From SCGC-AG-212-J23 sp035762345 (GTDB taxonomy: Bacteria > Pseudomonadota > Gammaproteobacteria > Burkholderiales > SG8-39), in NCBI GenBank assembly GCA_035762345.1, contig DASTPE010000114.1:1-64000 (forward strand): 64,000 bases of DNA. The letters run 5' to 3'. Below, piece by piece: positions 43,831 through 51,739 of the stretch. Numbering within the stretch: the first letter of the stretch is position 1; every line of letters begins with the position of its first letter. Made by a program: the position numbers and the translations under genes. The notes below the pieces were generated by a model, which was not told the origin of the DNA, did not search any database, and saw nothing but the letters and a program-made list of their open reading frames with translations.

Positions 43831-44181
43831 ATGAACGCAGTTACGGAAATTCCGGCGCCGCTGGTTTTCACCGATAGCGCCGCCAACAAGGTCAAGCAAC
43901 TCATCGAAGAGGAAGGCAACCTGGAGCTCAAGCTTCGCGTGTTCGTTACCGGAGGCGGTTGCTCTGGATTTCAGTACGGGTTCACCTTCGACGAGGTGCA
44001 GAACGCGGACGACGCGTCGATGGAGAAGAACGGCGTCACGCTGCTCATCGACCCGATGAGCTACCAGTACCTCGTCGGCGCCGAAATCGATTATCAGGAA
44101 GGCCTGGAAGGCGCGCAGTTCGTAATCAAGAACCCGAACGCCCAGAGTACCTGCGGCTGCGGGTCGTCTTTCTCCGCCTAG
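43831..44181 (+). CDS. erpA: Iron-sulfur cluster insertion protein ErpA
   Basis: A 116-residue A-type carrier with the three conserved Cys in GGGCSGFQYGF and STCGCGSSFS. It delivers clusters to apoproteins, including those of isoprenoid synthesis. The start is ATG 43831, 17 bases after the bactofilin gene. Confidence 0.97.
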   Translation: MNAVTEIPAPLVFTDSAANKVKQLIEEEGNLELKLRVFVTGGGCSGFQYGFTFDEVQNADDASMEKNGVTLLIDPMSYQYLVGAEIDYQEGLEGAQFVIKNPNAQSTCGCGSSFSA

Positions 44182-44199
44182 GCAACAGGTTTCATCCCG

Positions 44200-44228
44200 C
44201 AAAGGGCCCGAACGGGCCCTTTGTTCTT
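44200..44228 (+). terminator. Intrinsic terminator after erpA
   Basis: Ten-base stem CAAAGGGCCC/GGGCCCTTTG with loop GAAC, followed by TTCTT. It separates erpA from the convergent M23 peptidase gene. Confidence 0.8.
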
Positions 44229-45466
44229 CAGTCTAGCCGGGCTAGCGCGCTGTTCGCGATCAGGTCGAGCCGTGTGACGAGCGGCTCGGCATGGCTGCGG
44301 AATGTGGCGAGGTCCTGCGGCGCCACCGGCAGCGCGGCCGGCATGGCGACCGACAACGGGTTGCGCGCCTCGCCGGCAACGCGGAACTCGTAGTGCAGGT
44401 GCGGTCCAGTCGCCCAGCCGGTCTGTCCGACCGCGCCGATGGTATCGTTCTGTGCGACACGCTGGCCGCGGTGCACGTTGATGCGGCTCAGGTGAGCGTA
44501 GACGGTGGAATACTGGCCGTGGTGACGGATGATCACGACCTTGCCGTAGCCGCCCCTCAGGCCGGCATGGTCGACGACGCCGTCGCCGATCGCGCGGACG
44601 CGAGTGCCGGTCGGCGCGGCATAGTCTATCCCCTGGTGCTTGATCCAGGCTTGCGCGATCGGGTGACGGCGCATGCCGAAGCCCGAGCTCACGCGAGAGA
44701 ACTCCAGCGGCGAGCGCAGAAACGCCTTGCGCAGGTTCTTGCCTTCGGGCGTGTAGTAGCCGGTGCGAAAGTGCACCGCGCGGAAGGTCTTGCGGTTATT
44801 GGTGAACTCGGCAGCGAGGAGGCGGCCAGCGCGCACTGGGCGCCCGCCGAGGTAATGGAGTTCGTAGACCACGGCGAACTGATCACCCTTGCGCAGATCA
44901 CGGTGAAAGTCGATGTCGCCGCCGAATACGTCGCCGAGCTGCATCGCAATGCTGTCCGGGATGCCGGCGTCGTCCGCGGCGGCAAAGAGCGAACTCTCGA
45001 TGACCCCCGATTTCATCGCGACGCGCGTGTAGAGCTGCGCCCGGTCGTCGGTGACGCGGAACTGGCCGTTCGCTTCGGCCACGACTTTCACCACGGTGTC
45101 GCGTCCGGAGAGAAAGGACAGCATGAGCAGCTCGCCCTCGGCGCTAACCTCGGCGCTGACATGCGTTCCCGGCCGCAGCTGCTGCAGCACGCGCAGCTTG
45201 GCCAGCCGGGCAGCGTGCGGCGGCTCGATACCGAGGCGCTCGAGGAACGCGGGCAGGGTGTCGCCGCGCTGATAGAGCTCTTCGCGGAAATAGGATGTCG
45301 GTGCAGGCGTGGCGTCTGGCCGGATCTCGAGCGCCTCCACGATTGGCCGCCGCGGCGGCTGAACTCGCTGTTCGGCGCGCGGTGCAATAGTCGCGAAGGC
45401 CACCACGCCGGAAACAGCGAGGACCCCAATCGCGGCGATGCCGCCGAGCCGCCCGAGCGTTCTCAT
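44228..45466 (-). CDS. M23-family (MepM-like) peptidoglycan endopeptidase
   Basis: A 412-residue envelope protein: an N-terminal membrane anchor/signal (about 7-30), a LysM-like/OapA region (YQRGDTLPAFLERLGI), a middle domain and the C-terminal zinc peptidase with HQGIDYAAPTGTRV, YGKVVIIRHHGQYSTVYAHL and ATGPHLHYEF (metal His and Asp). It probably cleaves D-Ala-mDAP cross-links to allow wall growth. The start is ATG 45466, divergent from tyrS. Confidence 0.94.
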   Translation of the reverse strand: MRTLGRLGGIAAIGVLAVSGVVAFATIAPRAEQRVQPPRRPIVEALEIRPDATPAPTSYFREELYQRGDTLPAFLERLGIEPPHAARLAKLRVLQQLRPGTHVSAEVSAEGELLMLSFLSGRDTVVKVVAEANGQFRVTDDRAQLYTRVAMKSGVIESSLFAAADDAGIPDSIAMQLGDVFGGDIDFHRDLRKGDQFAVVYELHYLGGRPVRAGRLLAAEFTNNRKTFRAVHFRTGYYTPEGKNLRKAFLRSPLEFSRVSSGFGMRRHPIAQAWIKHQGIDYAAPTGTRVRAIGDGVVDHAGLRGGYGKVVIIRHHGQYSTVYAHLSRINVHRGQRVAQNDTIGAVGQTGWATGPHLHYEFRVAGEARNPLSVAMPAALPVAPQDLATFRSHAEPLVTRLDLIANSALARLD

Positions 45467-45539
45467 GAATCCGCTAGAATCCCTTGAATTTCATAAGCCT
45501 GCGCAGTCTAGCAAACAACCCAGGGTAGAGAAAATCAGC

Positions 45540-46739
45540 ATGTCGGCCATCGAGCAGGCCATTCAGACCATTCGCCGGGGAACCGAGGAGTTAATCGTCG
45601 AGGAGGAGCTGAAAAACAAGCTCGCGAGCGGCCGCAAGCTCCGCATCAAGCTCGGCCTGGACCCGACCGCGCCCGATCTGCACCTCGGACATACCGTGGT
45701 AATCAACAAGTTGCGCGACTTCCAGCAACTCGGCCACCAGGTGCAGTTTCTGATCGGAGATTTCACCGGGATGATTGGCGATCCGACTGGCAAGAATCAG
45801 ACCCGGCCGCCGCTCACCCGTGAAGAGATCGAGCGAAATGCAAAAAGTTATCAGGAGCAGGTTTTCAAGATTCTTGACCCGGACAAGACCCAGATCCTCT
45901 ACAACTCGGAGTGGTCGGACAAGCTGGGCGCCGAAGGGATGATTCGGCTCGCTGCGCGCTACACCGTGGCGAGGCTTCTTGAGCGCGACGACTTCTCCAA
46001 AAGGATGAAGGCAAATCAGCCGATCGCGCTGCACGAGCTGCTCTATCCCCTGGTGCAAGGCTACGACTCGGTGGCGATGAAGGCGGACGTCGAGCTCGGC
46101 GGCACCGATCAGAAATTCAACCTGCTCGTGGGCCGCGAGCTCCAGAAGCAGTACGGCCAGGAGCCGCAGTGCATCCTCACCATGCCACTGCTCGAAGGCC
46201 TCGACGGCAAGGAGAAGATGTCGAAGTCACTCGGCAACTACGTCGGCATTGCCGAGCCACCGCAGGAGATCTTCGGCAAGCTGATGTCGATCTCCGACGA
46301 GCTGATGTGGCGCTACCTCGATCTCCTGTCGTTTGAATCTTCGGCCGCGATCCAGCGCTGGAAGGACGAAGTCGCCCGCGGCCGCAACCCGCGCGACATC
46401 AAGGTGCTGTTCGCCAAGGAGATCGTCGCGCGTTTCCACAGCAAGCAGGGCGCCGATGCCGCGGAGGAAGCTTTCGAGCGGCGCCATCGGCATGGCGAGC
46501 TTCCCGAGGACATGACGGAATTCGTGGTTCCTGCCGGCGCGAGGGAGATCGTCATTACGCAGATCATGAAGACGGCCGGATTTGCGCCGAGCGTCTCCGA
46601 GGCGCAGCGCCTGATCGAGCAAGGCGGCGTAAAGGTGGACGGTGAGCGGGTGTCGGACCGCTCGCTGCGCTTCAGCGCTGGCCACTCGTTCGTACTGCAG
46701 GTGGGTAAGCGCAAAGCGGCCAGGATCCGGGTCACATGA
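45540..46739 (+). CDS. tyrS: Tyrosyl-tRNA synthetase
   Basis: A 399-residue class I synthetase with HLGHT-type signature (DLHLGHTVVINKL), FLIGDFTGMIGDP, GGTDQKFNLLVGRELQ, KMSKS (GKEKMSKSLGN) and a C-terminal S4 RNA-binding domain (AQRLIEQGGVKVDGERV). The start is ATG 45540; longer in-frame starts exist but add an unconserved tail. It overlaps the next gene by 4 bases. Confidence 0.97.
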   Translation: MSAIEQAIQTIRRGTEELIVEEELKNKLASGRKLRIKLGLDPTAPDLHLGHTVVINKLRDFQQLGHQVQFLIGDFTGMIGDPTGKNQTRPPLTREEIERNAKSYQEQVFKILDPDKTQILYNSEWSDKLGAEGMIRLAARYTVARLLERDDFSKRMKANQPIALHELLYPLVQGYDSVAMKADVELGGTDQKFNLLVGRELQKQYGQEPQCILTMPLLEGLDGKEKMSKSLGNYVGIAEPPQEIFGKLMSISDELMWRYLDLLSFESSAAIQRWKDEVARGRNPRDIKVLFAKEIVARFHSKQGADAAEEAFERRHRHGELPEDMTEFVVPAGAREIVITQIMKTAGFAPSVSEAQRLIEQGGVKVDGERVSDRSLRFSAGHSFVLQVGKRKAARIRVT

Positions 46740-47518
46740 ACTCGCCGCAGTACGAGGTGTACGCCGTCAAGTACGCGCACCACGCGCGCCGCGCATCCGA
46801 GAACTTCATCGGCGGCGATCCGCACGACGGTCCCATGCCGCTCGATTACTTCGTATGGCTAGTCCGCGGCGCGGGGCGCGAAATCGTCGTCGACACCGGT
46901 TTTTCCACGGCGATGGCGGCCAAGCGCGGGCGCGATCACATTCGCTGCCCGACTGAAGGCTTGAAGTTCCTGGGAATAGATTCGAAAAGCGTGCGCGATG
47001 TGGTCATCACTCATCTGCACTATGACCACGTCGGCAACTTCGATCTTTTCCCGGCGGCGACGCTGCATCTGCAGGACCTCGAGATGCGCTATGCGACCGG
47101 GCGCTACATGGCGCACGACTGCTTCCGCGGCGCGTACGAGGTCGAGGATGTGGTGGGCATGGTGCGCCGGGTATACGAGAACCGTGTGTGCTTCCATAAC
47201 GGCGACGCCGAGATCGCGCCCGGTGTCTCGGTGCATCTCATCGGCGGCCACACCATGGGCCTGCAGGTCGTGCGCGTAGCAACGCGTCGCGGCGCGGTCG
47301 TGCTCGCCTCTGACGCAAGTCACTTCTACGCGAACATGGAGCAGACGCGGCCGTTTCCAATCGTGTGGTCGGTGGCCGACATGGTCGACGGCTACGGCAA
47401 GCTGCGCGCGCTCGCCGATTCGGCCGCGCACATCATCCCCGGCCACGATCCGCTGGTGCTCGAGCGCTATCCCGCGCCCTCGAGCAGCCTGCAAGGGATC
47501 GCGGTCAGGCTGGACTGA
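46736..47518 (+). CDS. Metallo-beta-lactamase-fold hydrolase, AHL-lactonase-like
   Basis: A 260-residue MBL-fold protein with the dinuclear zinc motif THLHYDHVGNFDLF, downstream His in LIGGHTMGLQVV, Asp in VLASDASHFYANM and His in IIPGHDP. The pattern resembles the N-acyl-homoserine-lactone lactonase branch, but related members hydrolyse other lactones. It has no signal peptide. It is coupled to tyrS by ATGA but is functionally nearer the convergent enolase-superfamily gene (14-base overlap). The substrate could be a sugar-acid lactone (inference). Confidence 0.85.
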   Translation: MNSPQYEVYAVKYAHHARRASENFIGGDPHDGPMPLDYFVWLVRGAGREIVVDTGFSTAMAAKRGRDHIRCPTEGLKFLGIDSKSVRDVVITHLHYDHVGNFDLFPAATLHLQDLEMRYATGRYMAHDCFRGAYEVEDVVGMVRRVYENRVCFHNGDAEIAPGVSVHLIGGHTMGLQVVRVATRRGAVVLASDASHFYANMEQTRPFPIVWSVADMVDGYGKLRALADSAAHIIPGHDPLVLERYPAPSSSLQGIAVRLD

Positions 47519-48704
47519 CGCGCACCGCCGCGTCCTTGCGCTTCCACACCTCGGGCAGCAGCTCGCAACCGATTCCCGGACCTGGTGGTCTCTCGAGCAA
47601 ACCCATTTTTGGCTTCGGGACGTGCGTAACGAGCTCGTTGTACCAGCCGGTATAGAACGCGCGTACCGACTCCTGCACGAGCGCGTTGGGCGCGTGGATC
47701 GAGAAATGCACCGAGGCCGCGTACACGAGCGGCCCGGTGCAATCGTGCGGTGCCACGGGGAGCTGCCAGGCATCGGCGAGCGCAGCGATACGCCGCGCCT
47801 CGCTGATTCCGCCGCACCAGGCGAGATCGAACATCACGATCCCGGCGACGCCAGTCTCGAGGAGATCCTTGAAGCTCCAGCGCCCGGCGAGCGTTTCCGA
47901 GGCGCAGATCGGCGCCTTGGAATGCGCTGCGTATTGCTTGAGCAGCGCGAGGCTGTCCATACGGATTGGATCTTCGTGCCAGAACGTGTCGAACTCGGCA
48001 AGCGCGCGGGCGATCTTTTGCGCCGCAGGCAGGCGCCACAGCGAGTGGAACTCGACCATGATGTCCATGCGGTTGCCGACTGCGGCTCGGATCCGGCGGA
48101 AGGGTTCCAATGATTTGTCGAGATCCGGACCCGAGATGTACTGGCCGTCGCTCGTTTCGGCATGCGGGTCGAACGGCCAGATCTTCATTCCGGTAATGCC
48201 CTGCTCCAAGAGCGAGTGCGCGAGTTCATCCGCCCGATGCAGAAAAGCGTCCAGGTCTTCGTACGGTCCCTCCGATCTTCCGTCGAGGCCCCAATTCCCG
48301 GTGCTCTGTCCGCCGGCCGACCGGATGTAGCGATAGCCGGCGCAGGTGTTATAGGTGCGGATGGCGCTGCGGCTCGCGCCGCCGAGCACCTGATAGAGCG
48401 GCTGGTTGCATACTTTGCCGTACAGGTCCCACAGCGCGAGGTCGAGCGCCGAGGCCGCGCGCGTCTCGACGCCCGCGCCGCGCCAGCCAAGGTAGCCCGT
48501 AAGGCTGCGCGTGAGAGCCTCGATCTCAAACGGATCTTTTCCGAGAACGCGCGGCGCCACATGTTCGTGCAGATACGTCTCAACGCTCTGCGCGGCGTAG
48601 CTCGTCTCGCCCAGACCGCTCACCGCCTGGTCCGTGTGCACCCGCAGCCAAAGCAAGTTTGGGAACTCCAACAGCCGCAGCGTTTCCAGGCGGGTGATCT
48701 TCAT
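47505..48704 (-). CDS. Mandelate racemase/muconate lactonizing enzyme-family protein
   Basis: A 399-residue enolase-superfamily protein. The N-terminal capping domain has GLGETSYAAQSVETYL and SALDLALWDLYGK. The barrel carries metal ligands in MVEFHSLW (Glu), FWHEDPI (Glu/Asp) and ICASETLAG (Glu), with a general base His in PVAPHDCTGP. It is like sugar-acid dehydratases of the galactonate/gluconate type. The substrate is unknown. It is divergent from the TRAP operon with 32 bases between starts, so the transporter may import its substrate. Confidence 0.85.
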   Translation of the reverse strand: MKITRLETLRLLEFPNLLWLRVHTDQAVSGLGETSYAAQSVETYLHEHVAPRVLGKDPFEIEALTRSLTGYLGWRGAGVETRAASALDLALWDLYGKVCNQPLYQVLGGASRSAIRTYNTCAGYRYIRSAGGQSTGNWGLDGRSEGPYEDLDAFLHRADELAHSLLEQGITGMKIWPFDPHAETSDGQYISGPDLDKSLEPFRRIRAAVGNRMDIMVEFHSLWRLPAAQKIARALAEFDTFWHEDPIRMDSLALLKQYAAHSKAPICASETLAGRWSFKDLLETGVAGIVMFDLAWCGGISEARRIAALADAWQLPVAPHDCTGPLVYAASVHFSIHAPNALVQESVRAFYTGWYNELVTHVPKPKMGLLERPPGPGIGCELLPEVWKRKDAAVRVSPA

Positions 48705-48736
48705 ATAACATTTCCTTCCTTCCGGAGGAGGAGCCT

Positions 48737-49870
48737 ATGAAAAGAGCATTGTCACTTACCGCCTTTGCCGCCGCGGCGACGGTCGCGTTTTCAGCGAGCG
48801 CCCAGCAACCAGCGGCGAAGCAGCTGAAGATGCAATCGACCTGGCCGGCCAGCCTGACGCTGCAGGACAACTTCAAGTTCTTCGCCGAGCGCGTCGACAA
48901 GCTGACCAGCGGGCAGGTCAAGATCGAAGCGATGGCCGCCGGTCAGATCGTACCGGCATTCGAGATTCTCGATGCCACGCACAAGAAGGTGATCGACGGC
49001 GGCCACGGCGTCGCGTACTACTGGGTCGGCAAGAACAAGGCGGCGACGTTGTTCTCCGCCACGCCGGCCGGGCCTTTCGGCATGGACCATTTCGATTTCC
49101 TCGGTTGGCTGCACGAGGGCGGCGGTAATGCGCTCTACGACGAGTTCTACCGCGATGTCCTCAAGCTGAACGTCATGGGGATGCCGATCGGCGGCTCGAG
49201 CCCGCAGGCGCTCGGGTGGTTCAAGCGCCCGATCAAGGACCTCGCCGACTTCAAAGGGCTTAAATGCCGGCAGACCGGCATCGTTTCGGAGATCTACCAG
49301 CGCATGGGCATGCAGACGGTGAACATGCCCGGCGGCGAGATCGTGCCTTCCGCGCAGCGCGGTGTGATCGACTGCGCCGAGTGGGTGGGTGGCATCGAGG
49401 ACCTGCGTTTGGGCCTGCCGCAGGTATGGAAGTACCACTACACGCCGGGGATGCACGAGTCGAATTCGATGCTTGAACTGATCGTCAACACCGAAATGTG
49501 GAAGAGCTTCACCCCGCAACAGCAGGAGGCCTGGCGCTCGGCCACGCTCGAGACCTTCGTACGTTGGGGAGTGCGGTGGCAGAAGCAGAACGCGGACGCA
49601 ATCGAAGAGATGCGCACTAAACATGGCACCCAGATGCTGCGCACGCCGCCCGCGATCCTTGTCGACTTCCTGAAGACCTGGGACACCATCGCCGCCGAGG
49701 AGTCGGCCAAGAACCCGTTCTTCAAGAAGGTCTACGACTCACAGCGCGAGTACGCGGCGAAGGTGGTGCCGGCCAAGCGCTTCATGTTCCCTCCGTATTC
49801 GTTCGCGGCGAACTATTACTTCCCCGAAAAGCCAGCCGCCGTGGCCAAGGGGAAAGAAAAGTCGAAGTAA
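48737..49870 (+). CDS. TRAP transporter periplasmic binding protein (first copy)
   Basis: A 377-residue DctP-type protein with signal peptide (about 1-23, ending FSASAQQ). Mature motifs are STWPASLTLQDNFKFFAE, AGQIVPAFEILDATHKKVIDGG, GLKCRQTGIVSEIYQRMGMQTVNMPGGEIVPSAQRGVIDCAEWVGGIEDLRLG (in segments) and FMFPPYSFAANYYFPEKP. The conserved Arg in KCRQTG is the usual carboxylate anchor. The layout recalls TakP-like 2-oxoacid binders. A strong GGAGGAGGAG ribosome-binding site precedes ATG 48737. It is closely similar to the next gene, as by tandem duplication. Confidence 0.93.
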   Translation: MKRALSLTAFAAAATVAFSASAQQPAAKQLKMQSTWPASLTLQDNFKFFAERVDKLTSGQVKIEAMAAGQIVPAFEILDATHKKVIDGGHGVAYYWVGKNKAATLFSATPAGPFGMDHFDFLGWLHEGGGNALYDEFYRDVLKLNVMGMPIGGSSPQALGWFKRPIKDLADFKGLKCRQTGIVSEIYQRMGMQTVNMPGGEIVPSAQRGVIDCAEWVGGIEDLRLGLPQVWKYHYTPGMHESNSMLELIVNTEMWKSFTPQQQEAWRSATLETFVRWGVRWQKQNADAIEEMRTKHGTQMLRTPPAILVDFLKTWDTIAAEESAKNPFFKKVYDSQREYAAKVVPAKRFMFPPYSFAANYYFPEKPAAVAKGKEKSK

Positions 49871-49887
49871 CGGCATAACGGCGCACC

Positions 49888-49921
49888 GCAAGGGGCGCGC
49901 CTTGGCGCCCCCTTGCTTTTC
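49888..49921 (+). terminator. Hairpin after the first TRAP binding protein
   Basis: GCAAGGGGCGC pairs with GCGCCCCCTTGC (one bulged C), followed by TTTT. Likely a terminator or mRNA-stabilising hairpin between the two binding-protein genes. Confidence 0.75.
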
Positions 49922-50008
49922 CAGCCCTGCCTTTCCGTTGACCCCATAAAAACAAGCGTGTACCCTGCCTTCGCCCTAGTACACCCCTTTTCGAGGAGGA
50001 GGAGATTC

Positions 50009-51130
50009 ATGAGGCATTTCGTGCGTTCAGCGGCGGCGCTCGCGGCCGCCGCTGCATTCTCGGCCGGCGCGCAGGCTCAGACGAGCCTCAAGATGCAGGC
50101 CACATGGCCCGCAAGCCTGACGCTGTACGAGAACTTCACGTACTTCGTTGATCGCATCCACAAGGTCTCCGGCGGCAGCCTCAAGATCGATGCGATGCCC
50201 GCGGGCCAGGTGGTGCCGGCGTTCGAGGTTCTCGACGCCACGCACAAGAAGGTGCTCGATGGCGCGCATGCATGGTCGGGTTACTGGGTCGGCAAGAACA
50301 AGGCCGCGATTCTCTGCACCGGCGGACCCGGCGGCACGTTCGGCATGGACATGATCGACGCGCTCGGCTGGATGCACCACGGCGGCGGCATAGACCTGTG
50401 CAACGAGCTCTTCCAGAAGGAGCTCAAGCTCAACGTGCAGTGGATCCCGATCCTGCCCTCGGGCCCGCAGGCGTTCGGCTGGTTCAAGCGGCCGATCAAG
50501 AATCTCGCCGACTTCAAGGGCATGAAGTGCCGCCAGACCGGGATGGCCGCCGAGATCTGGCAGAGGATGGGAATGCAGACCGTCAACATGCCCGGCGGCG
50601 AGATCATCCCCTCGGCGCAGCGCGGCGTCATCGACTGTGCGGAGTGGGTGGGCGGCGTCGAAGACCTGCGCCTGGGCTTCCACAACGTGTGGAAGTACCA
50701 CTACACCCCTGGGGTGCACGAAAACGTGACGATCGGCGAAGTGCTGGTGAACGGCGACGTATGGAAGAGCCTGAAGCCCGAGCACCAGGAGTTGATCAAG
50801 ACGGTGGCGAGCGAAACCTTCATCATCTGGTGGGCGAAGTGGCAGCGCCAGAATGCCGACGCCATCAAGGAGCTGCAGGAGAAGCACGGCGTGCGCATCC
50901 TGCGCACCCCGGGCGACATCCTGATCGAGTTCCTGAAGACCTGGGACAAGATCGCGGCCGAGGAATCGGCGAAGAGCCCGTTCTTCAAGAAGACGCTCGA
51001 GTCGCAGCGCCAGTACGCGTCGCTCGTCGTGCCGGCGAAGCGCTTCATGTTCCCGCCATACTCCTTCGTAGCGAACTACTACTTCCCGGAGAAACCTGCC
51101 GGGGCGGCGAAGGCCGAGGCGAAGAAGTAG
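50009..51130 (+). CDS. TRAP transporter periplasmic binding protein (second copy)
   Basis: A 373-residue DctP-type protein with signal peptide (about 1-23, SAGAQAQ). It shares most motifs with the first copy (ATWPASLTLYENFTYFVD, PGGEIIPSAQRGVIDCAEWVGG and FMFPPYSFVANYYFPEKP) but differs near the binding site: IPILPSGPQAFGWFKRP instead of MPIGGSSPQALGWFKRP, and LCTGGPGGTFGMD instead of LFSATPAGPFGMD. It may therefore bind a related but different acid. A GAGGAGGAGGAGA ribosome-binding site precedes ATG 50009. It is followed by a hairpin before dctQ. Confidence 0.93.
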   Translation: MRHFVRSAAALAAAAAFSAGAQAQTSLKMQATWPASLTLYENFTYFVDRIHKVSGGSLKIDAMPAGQVVPAFEVLDATHKKVLDGAHAWSGYWVGKNKAAILCTGGPGGTFGMDMIDALGWMHHGGGIDLCNELFQKELKLNVQWIPILPSGPQAFGWFKRPIKNLADFKGMKCRQTGMAAEIWQRMGMQTVNMPGGEIIPSAQRGVIDCAEWVGGVEDLRLGFHNVWKYHYTPGVHENVTIGEVLVNGDVWKSLKPEHQELIKTVASETFIIWWAKWQRQNADAIKELQEKHGVRILRTPGDILIEFLKTWDKIAAEESAKSPFFKKTLESQRQYASLVVPAKRFMFPPYSFVANYYFPEKPAGAAKAEAKK

Positions 51131-51146
51131 CGGATTTGATCGCAAG

Positions 51147-51173
51147 ACGGGGGCGGAACACCGCCCCCGTTTA
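51147..51173 (+). terminator. Hairpin between the second binding protein and dctQ
   Basis: A perfect 10-bp stem ACGGGGGCGG/CCGCCCCCGT with loop AACA and a short TTT tail. Probably a partial terminator giving more binding protein than membrane subunits. Confidence 0.75.
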
Positions 51174-51187
51174 GTTTCGGGGGGTTC

Positions 51188-51739
51188 ATGCCTCACCCGT
51201 CGGCGGGCCTGATAAAGACGGTCCGCGTCATCGACAAGTTCACCGATACCACCGGTACTTGGGTGGCCTGGCTGAACGTCCCGCTGGTCGCGGCGGTCGC
51301 GTACGAGGTGCTCGCGCGCTACGCCTTCCACGCCCCGACCATCTGGTCGTTCGACGTCACGTACATGTTGTACGGCACGATCTTCATGCTCGGCGCCGCC
51401 TACGCCCTGCACAAGGGCGCGCACATCCGCACCGACTTCTTCTTCGAGAAATGGTCGATCCGCACCAAGGGGATCATCGACTCGACGGCGTACATCGTGT
51501 TCTTCTTTCCCTCGATCTTCACCTTCCTGGTGGTGAGCGGTGCGGAAGGCTGGTACGCCTATGAGATCAATGAGACCTCGGAGCAGACGCCGTGGCGGCC
51601 AATCCTGTGGCCGTTCAAGATGGTGGTGCCGCTCGCCTGCCTGCTGCTGCTCATCCAGGGCGTGTCGGAGACGATCAAGAGCGTGTACGCCGCCCGGCTG
51701 GGCATCGAACTGGAGCACAAGGAAAAAGTCGAGGTATGA
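51188..51739 (+). CDS. TRAP transporter small permease (DctQ)
   Basis: A 183-residue membrane protein with four transmembrane helices (about 30-50, 62-82, 102-122 and 145-165), including WSFDVTYMLYGTIFMLGAAYALHKGAHIRTDFF, the DctQ signature (in segments). It overlaps dctM by 4 bases. It forms the stalk complex with DctM for Na+-driven uptake of the ligand delivered by DctP. Confidence 0.94.
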   Translation: MPHPSAGLIKTVRVIDKFTDTTGTWVAWLNVPLVAAVAYEVLARYAFHAPTIWSFDVTYMLYGTIFMLGAAYALHKGAHIRTDFFFEKWSIRTKGIIDSTAYIVFFFPSIFTFLVVSGAEGWYAYEINETSEQTPWRPILWPFKMVVPLACLLLLIQGVSETIKSVYAARLGIELEHKEKVEV

